From the NCBI GenBank assembly GCA_947494405.1, contig CANLWQ010000072.1, positions 1 to 8,630 of the forward strand: a stretch of 8,630 nt of DNA, read 5' to 3'. Position numbers and translations under genes: made by a program. The notes beneath the pieces were generated by a model, which saw only the letters and a program-made list of their open reading frames with translations, made no database searches and was not told where the DNA came from. Below, one piece after another: positions 1-5,793 of this stretch. The first letter of the stretch is position 1; each line of letters starts with the position of its first letter. Source of the stretch: Comamonadaceae bacterium. Lineage in GTDB: Bacteria > Pseudomonadota > Gammaproteobacteria > Burkholderiales > Burkholderiaceae_C.

Positions 1-1581
1 CAGGGCGTCGAGCAAAAAGCCGAATTTCAGCTGCGCTTCCTCGGGCGAAATTTTCAGGGCGTCGAACACTTTTTGCTGCACGTCGGCACGGTGAATACGC
101 ACGGACCCACCGCCAATCTCCCAGCCGTTGAGCACCATGTCATAGCCTTTGGCAATGCATTTCTCAGGCGCGGTGACCATCCAGTCTTCGTGGCCGTCTT
201 TGGGTGCTGTGAAAGGATGGTGGACAGCGTTGTAACGCTGTGCTTCCTCGTCGTACTCGAACATGGGGAAATCCACCACCCACAATGGCGCCCAGCGGTT
301 TTCCAACAGCCCTTGTTTTTTGGCAAATTCGCTGTGGCCAATTTTCAGGCGCAACGCCCCCATGGCGTCATTCACCACTTTGGCTTTGTCTGCACCAAAG
401 AACAACAAGTCGCCATCCTTGGCGCCACTGCGCGACAAGATGTCGGCAATCGCTTTGTCGTGCAGGTTTTTCACAATCGGTGACTGCAGTCCCTCGCGGC
501 CTTTGGCCACTTCATTGACCTTGATCCACGCCAATCCTTTGGCCCCATAAATTTTCACGAACTCGGTAAAGCCGTCAATCTCACCACGACTTATCTCGCC
601 GCCACCAGGCACGCGCAAAGCCACCACACGACCGCCTGGGGTGGTCGCTGGGGCGCTGAACACTTTGAAGTCCACATCGGCCATCACATCGGTGAGTTCG
701 GTGAATTCGAGTTGCACACGCAAGTCGGGTTTGTCAGAGCCAAAGCGATGCATGGCCTCGGCATACGCCATGATGGGGAAATCGCCCAAGTCAATATCGA
801 GCACCTGCTGAAACACCCCTTTGATCATGTCTTGGAACAAAGCGCGAATTTCTTCTTCACCCATGAAGGAGGTTTCAATATCAATTTGGGTGAACTCGGG
901 TTGGCGGTCTGCTCGCAAATCTTCATCGCGAAAGCATTTGGTGATTTGGTAGTAACGGTCAAAGCCCGCCACCATCAGCAGCTGTTTGAACAGCTGTGGC
1001 GACTGTGGCAGGGCAAAGAAGTGGCCATCATGAACTCGGCTGGGCACCAAATAGTCGCGGGCACCTTCAGGCGTGCTTTTGGTCAGCATCGGTGTTTCAA
1101 TGTCTACAAAGCCATTGGCATCCAAAAATTTACGCACCGCCATAGACACCCGATAGCGCAGCATCAGGTTTTTCTGCATATACGGGCGACGTAAATCTAA
1201 GACCCTGTGGGTCAAGCGGGTGGTCTCTGACAAGTTGTCGTCATCGATTTGAAACGGTGGGGTGACCGATGGATTGAGCACCACCAACTCATGACACAAG
1301 ACTTCAATCTTGCCGCTTTTGAGTTGGTCATTGACCGTGCCATCGGGGCGCAAGCGAACCACACCTTTGACCTGCACACAAAATTCATTGCGTATGTCTT
1401 CAGCCACTTTGAACATCTCTGCGCGATCGGGATCACAAACCACTTGCACATAACCTTCGCGGTCACGCAAATCGATGAAGATCACGCCACCGTGGTCACG
1501 CCGGCGATTGACCCAGCCACACAATGACACCGTTTGTCCTTGCAATGCTTCGGTCACCAATCCACAGTAATGCGTTCTCAT
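1..1581 (-). CDS. aspS: Aspartyl-tRNA synthetase (class II), 3' end cut by window edge
   Basis: Charges tRNA-Asp with aspartate in the cytoplasm. The frame is open from ATG at 1581 to base 1, giving 527 codons with no stop or frameshift. The family is about 590-600 residues, so roughly 70 C-terminal residues are missing. Visible parts in order: N-terminal OB-fold anticodon-binding domain (about 1-105, with [12 protein letters not shown] at 21-32), class II core beginning with a motif 1 region near 135-165, flipping-loop segment [13 protein letters not shown] (170-182), QSPQLFKQ (193-200), motif 2 [14 protein letters not shown] (217-230), then the inserted GAD domain (about 290-420). The fragment ends at KFGFLLDAL, just before motif 3. 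His30 and Gly81 match residues I recall from non-discriminating bacterial AspRS; the E. coli enzyme has Leu at position 30. Start choice: the family begins MRTHYCG, with a weak CTGGA about 9 bases upstream. It is the third gene of an fmdB-DUF502-aspS run, 58 bases after the DUF502 stop. Confidence 0.97.
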   Translation of the reverse strand, partial: MRTHYCGLVTEALQGQTVSLCGWVNRRRDHGGVIFIDLRDREGYVQVVCDPDRAEMFKVAEDIRNEFCVQVKGVVRLRPDGTVNDQLKSGKIEVLCHELVVLNPSVTPPFQIDDDNLSETTRLTHRVLDLRRPYMQKNLMLRYRVSMAVRKFLDANGFVDIETPMLTKSTPEGARDYLVPSRVHDGHFFALPQSPQLFKQLLMVAGFDRYYQITKCFRDEDLRADRQPEFTQIDIETSFMGEEEIRALFQDMIKGVFQQVLDIDLGDFPIMAYAEAMHRFGSDKPDLRVQLEFTELTDVMADVDFKVFSAPATTPGGRVVALRVPGGGEISRGEIDGFTEFVKIYGAKGLAWIKVNEVAKGREGLQSPIVKNLHDKAIADILSRSGAKDGDLLFFGADKAKVVNDAMGALRLKIGHSEFAKKQGLLENRWAPLWVVDFPMFEYDEEAQRYNAVHHPFTAPKDGHEDWMVTAPEKCIAKGYDMVLNGWEIGGGSVRIHRADVQQKVFDALKISPEEAQLKFGFLLDAL

Positions 1582-1639
1582 AAATTTTTGTCCAGTCTTC
1601 AATTAAAGCGATACATGGGCGCCCGTGGGCGTCCGTACT

Positions 1640-2278
1640 TTATGGCAAGGGGGTCGGCAATACTGTCGGGGAGACAGCGCCCATTGAGATGACATAGGTC
1701 AGCGCTTCGTCCACGCTCATATCTAACTCCATCACATCGGCCACAGGCACCAGCAAGAAAAACCCACTGGTGGGGTTGGGTGTGGTGGGCACATACACGC
1801 TCATGAAACCCTCACCCAAATGTTTTTGCACTTCACCTTGGGGCACGCCGGTTTGAAAGGCAATCGTCCAAGCACCTTGGCGAGGGTATTGCAGCAACAC
1901 AGCTTTTCTAAAGGCATTGCCGTTACTGGAAAAAAGTGTGTCGGACACTTTTTTGACGCTGGTGTAAATGGGTTTGACCACAGGAATATGGGTGAACAAA
2001 CGGTCCCATTGTTTGACCATCCAGCGCCCTGCCACATTGGAAGCCAATGCGCCTGTGAACACCAGCACCAAGAAAACCAGCACCACACCCAAGCCTTTGA
2101 TGCTGCTGATTTGTTGTAATTCATTGGTATGCACTTGTGGCAAAACGCTGCCCAAGCCATTGAGCACATTCACCATGATGCCGTCTAAGGCACTCACCAG
2201 CCAACTCAGCACCCAAATCGTGATGGCCAAAGGCAACCACACCAGCAATCCAGCGAAGATGTATTTTTTAAGATTCAT
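1640..2278 (-). CDS. DUF502 family inner-membrane protein
   Basis: A 212-residue protein of the DUF502 family, which also includes the plant COV/LIKE-COV proteins. Its biochemical role is not established. Two hydrophobic segments are seen: about residues 7-29 (LLVWLPLAITIWVLSWLV) and 62-83 (LGVVLVFLVLVFTGALASNV). A soluble C-terminal domain follows. Family hallmarks are IPVVKPIYTSVKKV (98-111) and the TTPNPTSGFFLLVP stretch (165-178). The length is normal for the family and the frame is intact. It begins 40 bases after the fmdB stop, just behind a terminator-like hairpin, with no clear ribosome binding site, and ends 58 bases before aspS. Placement between fmdB and aspS is, from memory, common in Burkholderiales, so co-transcription with aspS is likely. 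No function can be read from the sequence beyond an inner-membrane location. Confidence 0.93.
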   Translation of the reverse strand: MNLKKYIFAGLLVWLPLAITIWVLSWLVSALDGIMVNVLNGLGSVLPQVHTNELQQISSIKGLGVVLVFLVLVFTGALASNVAGRWMVKQWDRLFTHIPVVKPIYTSVKKVSDTLFSSNGNAFRKAVLLQYPRQGAWTIAFQTGVPQGEVQKHLGEGFMSVYVPTTPNPTSGFFLLVPVADVMELDMSVDEALTYVISMGAVSPTVLPTPLP

Positions 2279-2290
2279 AAATGGTTAGGC

Positions 2291-2323
2291 AAAAAGACTG
2301 ATGCCGCTAAAAGCGGCTTCAGT
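2291..2323 (-). terminator. Rho-independent terminator-like hairpin between fmdB and DUF502 gene
   Basis: Read on the minus strand, the arm ACTGAAGCCGCT, loop TTT and arm AGCGGCATCAGT form 11 base pairs with a single A/A mismatch, followed by CTTTTTG. A GC-rich stem plus a T-run is the intrinsic terminator pattern. The first arm includes the fmdB stop codon (2319-2321), and the T-run ends 13 bases before the DUF502 ATG. No promoter can fit between the hairpin and DUF502. It is therefore either a partial terminator (attenuator) or DUF502-aspS has a promoter inside fmdB. On the plus strand the hairpin has no following T-run. Confidence 0.72.
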
Positions 2324-2645
2324 GACAAGCACAAGCGGGGGCACAAGACGCAGCGCTGGAGGCTGCAGGCGTCTCAGCAGGTTTGACCGCAGGCGCCGCA
2401 GTCTCGGTGGCTGGCGCGGGCGTGCTGTCATTGCCATCTGTGCTGGCTGGGGCGGTGCTCGCACCGCCCTTGAAATCGGTGGCGTACCAACCTGAGCCTT
2501 TGAGTTGAAAACCTGCAGCCGTGAGTTGCTTGGTGAAAGACGGCTTACCGCAGGCAGGACACTCACTCAAAGGCGGGTCCGACATTTTTTGCAAATGGTC
2601 TTTTGCGAAGCCGCAAGCGCTGCATTTATAGGCGTAAATTGGCAT
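2319..2645 (-). CDS. FmdB-type zinc ribbon protein
   Basis: A 108-residue small cytoplasmic protein of the FmdB/CxxC_CXXC_SSSS family, named after a putative regulator of formamidase. The exact role in most bacteria is unknown. The N-terminus MPIYAYKCSACG is typical and fixes the start. Four cysteines, C8-x2-C11 and C29-x2-C32, form the zinc ribbon. A conserved FQLKGSGWYATDFKGG-like segment follows at about 46-61. The second half is an Ala/Pro/Thr-rich low-complexity linker, ending in a second Cys/His cluster C101-x3-C105-x-C107-H108. It is the first gene of the minus-strand run toward aspS and is divergent from the polyamine-binding protein gene. No function should be inferred beyond metal binding and possible regulatory or assembly roles. 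Confidence 0.9.
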   Translation of the reverse strand: MPIYAYKCSACGFAKDHLQKMSDPPLSECPACGKPSFTKQLTAAGFQLKGSGWYATDFKGGASTAPASTDGNDSTPAPATETAAPAVKPAETPAASSAASCAPACACH

Positions 2646-2669
2646 AGATTAGTCGCAGAGTGGACACTG

Positions 2670-2699
2670 TTAAAAGCTTTTGATTGTAAGCTTTTTAAG
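2670..2699. repeat. Inverted repeat in the divergent promoter region
   Basis: TTAAAAGCTT (2670-2679) and AAGCTTTTTAA (2689-2699) are reverse complements apart from one extra T, with 9 bases between. The left arm also contains the 10-base palindrome AAAAGCTTTT (2672-2681). The candidate fmdB -10 box lies in the spacer, so the repeat is well placed to be an operator. That role is inferred from position only. Confidence 0.5.
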
Positions 2700-2712
2700 G
2701 GTTAGCAGTCAT
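2683..2712 (-). promoter_or_regulatory. Candidate sigma70 promoter for fmdB
   Basis: On the minus strand, ATGACT (2712-2707, 4 of 6 to TTGACA), an 18-base gap and TACAAT (2688-2683, 5 of 6 to TATAAT). Transcription would start near 2676, leaving about 30 bases before the fmdB ATG. The -10 match is good and the -35 is poor, so this is only a candidate. Confidence 0.35.
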
Positions 2713-2726
2713 CTGGCGGGGGAAAC

Positions 2727-2748
2727 ATACTGAAAGTATTTATATACT
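2727..2748 (+). promoter_or_regulatory. Candidate potF promoter/operator: ATACT/AGTAT half-sites over a -10 box
   Basis: ATACT (2727-2731), AGTAT (2735-2739) and ATACT (2744-2748) form two adjoining inverted repeats with 3- and 4-base spacers. The last half-site is part of TATACT (2743-2748), 5 of 6 to the sigma70 -10 box. No convincing -35 box lies 16-18 bases upstream, which would suit a regulated promoter. Transcription would start near 2755, leaving a leader of about 65 bases before the potF-like ATG. Confidence 0.35.
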
Positions 2749-2819
2749 ATTGCTTGGTGCTCGCTCAGCGGGTTTCTTTTTTGGTCATTCATTTTTGCTT
2801 ATATGGAGTTTGTGCCATC

Positions 2820-3953
2820 ATGAATAAACGTCTTTTGTGGGTTGTCTTGGCTTGTTTGTCTGTAGCAGCTTGTGGCAAAAAGGAAGAGCCTAAAGCTCCC
2901 GTTGCTGCGCCAGCGGTTGCGGCTGAAGAGAAAGTCCTGAACGTTTACAACTGGCCCGATTACATCGCCGCCGACATGATTGCCAATTTCGAAAAAGAAA
3001 CTGGCATCAAAGTGAACTACCAAACCTTTGAAAACAACGAAGGCCTGCAAGCCAAATTGGTAGCTGGCAGCTCTGGTTACGACATCGTGGTGCCTGGATC
3101 TGTGTTTGTAAAAGCCCAAATTGAAGCGGGCTTGCTGAAAAAACTCGATAAATCGCAAATCCCCAATTACAAAAACCTTGATCCCGCCTTGATGAGCAAA
3201 CTCATTGGCGTAGACCCAGGCAATGAATATGTTCTCCCTTGGGCCTGGAGTTTCACCACAATTGCCATCAACAAACCCAAAGTTGCCAAGGCTTTGGGCA
3301 ACACACCCATGCCTGAGAACGCATGGGACTTGGTGTTTAACCCCACTTACACCTCCAAGCTCAAATCTTGCGGCATCGCCTACCTTGACTCCCCCACCGA
3401 AGTTTTACCGCCTGCTCTGCACTACATTGGCAAAAACGCTTATTCTGAAGACGCTGCCGACCACAAAGCTGCTGGCGAGATGTTGGCCAAAGTACGTAAA
3501 GATATTCGCTTGTTCTCAAGCACCATGATCGACGATGTGGCTGGCGGCAAGGCCTGCGTGGCGCTGGGCTGGGCTGGCGACTTCAATATCGCCATCGCCC
3601 GTGCCAAGGAAAACAACAACGGCCAAGACCTTGAAGTACTGCTGCCCAAAACCGGCGGCTTGATCTTCTTTGACAATTTGGCCGTACCCGCAGACGCCAA
3701 ACACCCCAACAACGCCATGGCGTTCATCAACTATTTCCTCAAGCCCGAGGTGTCTGCTGCTTTGACCAACGAGTTAGGCTACCCCACCGCCAACAAAGCC
3801 AGCATGGCCAATGTGAACCCCGATGTTGCGCAAAATAAAGCGGTTTTCCCTGATGAAGCCAATTTAGGCTTGATGGTCCCACCTGCTGCATTGGGTAATG
3901 CTGCACGCGAATCCATGACAGCGGTTTACACCAGCTTCAAAAAAGGCAAGTGA
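2820..3953 (+). CDS. PotF-like polyamine-binding lipoprotein of an ABC importer
   Basis: Extracytoplasmic solute-binding protein of the PotD/PotF family that captures a polyamine, probably putrescine or a relative, and delivers it to the permeases encoded downstream. It has 377 residues; E. coli PotF has 370. The ATG at 2820 is chosen because GGAG (2805-2808) precedes it and the protein then begins with a lipoprotein signal peptide, MNKRLLWVVLACLSVAAC, with lipobox VAAC and lipidated Cys18. A charged/Ala-Pro tether (19-38) follows. The family core starts at NVYNWPDYIA. Residues aligned with the E. coli PotF ligand pocket are kept: W45, D47, Y48, E194, W251, D254, F283, D285 and Y321. Cysteines C184 and C246 align with its disulfide. 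Positions equivalent to PotF Ser38, Ser85 and Ser87 are Pro46, Gly93 and Val95, so the ligand may differ. A longer frame from TTG 2754 is rejected. Divergent from fmdB; a hairpin separates it from the first permease gene. Confidence 0.93.
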   Translation: MNKRLLWVVLACLSVAACGKKEEPKAPVAAPAVAAEEKVLNVYNWPDYIAADMIANFEKETGIKVNYQTFENNEGLQAKLVAGSSGYDIVVPGSVFVKAQIEAGLLKKLDKSQIPNYKNLDPALMSKLIGVDPGNEYVLPWAWSFTTIAINKPKVAKALGNTPMPENAWDLVFNPTYTSKLKSCGIAYLDSPTEVLPPALHYIGKNAYSEDAADHKAAGEMLAKVRKDIRLFSSTMIDDVAGGKACVALGWAGDFNIAIARAKENNNGQDLEVLLPKTGGLIFFDNLAVPADAKHPNNAMAFINYFLKPEVSAALTNELGYPTANKASMANVNPDVAQNKAVFPDEANLGLMVPPAALGNAARESMTAVYTSFKKGK

Positions 3954-3961
3954 AGACTTGC

Positions 3962-3996
3962 GCGGGCACAAAAAGTTGTACCAATAACGTGCCCGC
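3962..3996 (+). other. Intercistronic stem-loop between binding-protein and permease genes
   Basis: GCGGGCAC (3962-3969) and GTGCCCGC (3989-3996) form a perfect 8-base-pair stem with a 19-base loop that can itself pair weakly. A small GCC-TTCA-GGC hairpin (3998-4007) follows. There is no T-run, so this is not a classical terminator. Position, 8 bases after the binding-protein stop, suggests an RNA-stabilising or attenuating element that lets the binding protein be made in excess over the permeases. That role is inferred from similar elements in other ABC importer operons. Confidence 0.5.
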
Positions 3997-4032
3997 TGCC
4001 TTCAGGCTGAATCAACTATTTTGAAGACCTTC

Positions 4033-4962
4033 ATGTTGGGCTTGGAACATCTGTTCTTGCGTCGTGGTCGCTTGATGGTTTTGGGCGTCCCTTGGTTTTG
4101 GTTATTGCTGTTTTTTGCGGTTCCCTTTTTCATACTGCTGCGTCTCAGTGTGACCGACATGGGGGAACAGCTCAACCCCTTTGCCCCGCTAATAGAAGTT
4201 AATGCGGGGCATTTTTCTTTGCATCTGAAGTTCTCGCACTATGTGTCGTTGATTTTGGACCCTGATTCAGGTTGGGGACAAACACTTTATATAGAAGCCT
4301 ATTTCTTGTCTGTGCGCTACGCCTTGCTAACGACGTGCTTGTGTTTATTCTTTGGCTACCCCTTTGCCTATTTCTTGGCTCGCAGCCCCAGCAATATTCG
4401 ACCACTTTTGCTGCTCATGGTGATGCTGCCCTTTTGGACCTCGTTTTTATTGCGCGTCTATGCTTGGAAAGGCCTGCTGGCTGACCAAGGATTGATCAAC
4501 AACTTGATGATGATGGTGGGTTTGACAGATGAGCCGGTGCAAATGCTCTACAACGATATTTCCATGTTGGTGGGGATGACCTATGTCTATATGCCGTTCA
4601 TGGTGTTGCCGCTTTACGCCAATTTGGTCAAGCTCGATGAGCGACTGCTTGAAGCGGCACAAGACTTGGGCGCTACCCCGTGGAAAACCTTTTGGCTGAT
4701 CACTGTGCCCATGAGTCGCGCAGGCATTGTGGCCGGTTCTATCTTGGTATTTATCCCCTGCTTGGGTGAGTTCGTCATACCTTCCCTGCTCGGTGGGGCA
4801 GAAAACATCATGATCGGTCGTGTGGTGTGGGATGAAATGTTCAGCAGCAACAACTGGCCGCGCGCCAGTGCCTTGTCGATTGTGTTGATCTTGGGCGTGG
4901 TGATTCCCTTGGCTTGGTTTAACCAACGCGTGGCTAATAAAGTAGCCCAGGAAAGCCGCTGA
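4033..4962 (+). CDS. potH: PotH-like polyamine ABC transporter permease
   Basis: Inner-membrane permease subunit that forms half of the translocation channel of a polyamine importer. It is 309 residues from ATG 4033 (E. coli PotH: 317). Hydrophobic stretches fit six membrane helices, beginning VPWFWLLLFFAVPFFILL near the N-terminus. Family stretches FGYPFAYFLA, LPFWTSFLLRVYAWKGLL and FIPCLGEFVIPSLLGG are seen. The cytoplasmic EAA loop, which docks the ATPase, reads EAAQDLGATPWKTF from residue 207 and is intact. ATG 4033 is preferred because GAAG (4023-4026) sits 6 bases upstream. An in-frame TTG at 4021 would add four residues and cannot be excluded. The stop overlaps the potI start by one base (TGATG), indicating translational coupling. 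The ATPase gene (potG), which in E. coli lies between potF and potH, is absent here. Gene symbol by family resemblance. Confidence 0.93.
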   Translation: MLGLEHLFLRRGRLMVLGVPWFWLLLFFAVPFFILLRLSVTDMGEQLNPFAPLIEVNAGHFSLHLKFSHYVSLILDPDSGWGQTLYIEAYFLSVRYALLTTCLCLFFGYPFAYFLARSPSNIRPLLLLMVMLPFWTSFLLRVYAWKGLLADQGLINNLMMMVGLTDEPVQMLYNDISMLVGMTYVYMPFMVLPLYANLVKLDERLLEAAQDLGATPWKTFWLITVPMSRAGIVAGSILVFIPCLGEFVIPSLLGGAENIMIGRVVWDEMFSSNNWPRASALSIVLILGVVIPLAWFNQRVANKVAQESR

Positions 4963-5789
4963 TGCAAGCCCAACACTGGCATCGGTACATCAGCCGTTTG
5001 TGGATGGGCGGTGTGTTTTTGTTTTTCTATTTACCCTTGCTTTTTTTGGTGGTGTTCTCTTTCAACAGCACGCGCCAAGACAGCGAGTTCACCGGCTTTT
5101 CGCTTCGTTGGTACCAAGCTTTGGGACAAGACACACGGCTGGTCGAAGGCTTTTTGTTGTCCTTCAATGTGGCTTTGCTTAGCGCCACCTTGGCAACCAT
5201 TTTGGCAACCATGGCAGCATATGCATTGATACGCTTTGGTGCATTCAAAGGCCGCTCATTGTTCAACGCCATGCTGAGTTCGCCCTTGGTCATGCCCGAG
5301 GTCATCATTGGCCTGTCTTTGCTGCTGCTGTTTGTAGCCATGGAACGAGGGCTGGGATGGCCTGAGCGCGGTGCCACCACCATTGTGCTGGGTCATGCCT
5401 TGCTGGGCATGGCCTATGCCACTGTTGTTATTCAATCGCGGCTCAAAGAAATGGACCGCTCGATTGAAGAGGCTGCCCTTGATTTAGGGTGTCGGCCTTA
5501 CCAAGTTTTTTTCTTGGTGACCTTGCCCAATATTTCTCAAGCGTTGGTTGCCGCTTGGTTGCTGACCTTCACCTTGTCCTTTGATGATGTGGTGGTTTCA
5601 GAGTTTTTGTCTGGCCCAGGTGTAACCACCTTGCCTCAGGTAATTTTCAGCTATGCCCGTCGCGGGGTGAACCCCTCTATTTACGCGGCGGCCACGCTGT
5701 TGATGGCGGTTGTGAGTTTGGCGGTGGTGGCGTATGGCGTTCATACCGCACGACAAATGCGTCGCGAAAACTTTCGCCCCAAAGACTGA
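4962..5789 (+). CDS. potI: PotI-like polyamine ABC transporter permease
   Basis: Second inner-membrane permease subunit, pairing with the PotH-like protein to form the channel. It is 275 residues (E. coli PotI: 281). The N-terminal membrane segment is MGGVFLFFYLPLLFLVVFSF, followed by the family sequence FNSTRQDSEFTGFSLRWY. SSPLVMPEVIIGLSLLLLF and LTFTLSFDDVVVSEFLSGPG are strongly typical of PotC/PotI proteins. The ATPase-docking EAA loop, EAALDLGCRPYQVFF, begins at residue 170 and is intact. The start is well supported: AGGA (4949-4952) lies 9 bases upstream and the ATG overlaps the potH stop by one base. It is the last gene of the cassette, and its stop is only 4 bases from the stop of convergent ubiB. 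Both permeases keep their ATPase-docking loops, so the missing ATPase does not look like decay of the system. Confidence 0.94.
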   Translation: MQAQHWHRYISRLWMGGVFLFFYLPLLFLVVFSFNSTRQDSEFTGFSLRWYQALGQDTRLVEGFLLSFNVALLSATLATILATMAAYALIRFGAFKGRSLFNAMLSSPLVMPEVIIGLSLLLLFVAMERGLGWPERGATTIVLGHALLGMAYATVVIQSRLKEMDRSIEEAALDLGCRPYQVFFLVTLPNISQALVAAWLLTFTLSFDDVVVSEFLSGPGVTTLPQVIFSYARRGVNPSIYAAATLLMAVVSLAVVAYGVHTARQMRRENFRPKD

Positions 5790-5793
5790 AACC

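Noticed and set aside
73..1527. Several plus-strand open frames of 90-160 codons opposite aspS
   Set aside because: They are antisense to an intact, well-conserved synthetase, show no recognisable domains and have unlikely compositions (rich in His and Gln).
1611..1636. GC-rich self-complementary stretch between the DUF502 stop and aspS start
   Set aside because: Only short stems form (CGCC/GGCG) and no T-run follows on the minus strand. It is not a credible terminator, and no good aspS promoter could be placed here either.
2713..2730. Possible sigma54 promoter for the pot cassette (TGGC-like start)
   Set aside because: The GC pair required about 12 bases downstream of the GG is absent, so the -24/-12 pattern fails.
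2754..2819. Upstream extension of the binding-protein gene from a TTG at 2754
   Set aside because: It adds 22 residues before a complete lipoprotein signal peptide, has no ribosome binding site, and would overlap the candidate promoter's start site. ATG 2820 has GGAG 11 bases upstream.
4447..4982. Minus-strand open frames opposite potH
   Set aside because: The translations are His/Gln-rich or low-complexity shadows of membrane-protein codons. potH is clearly the real gene.
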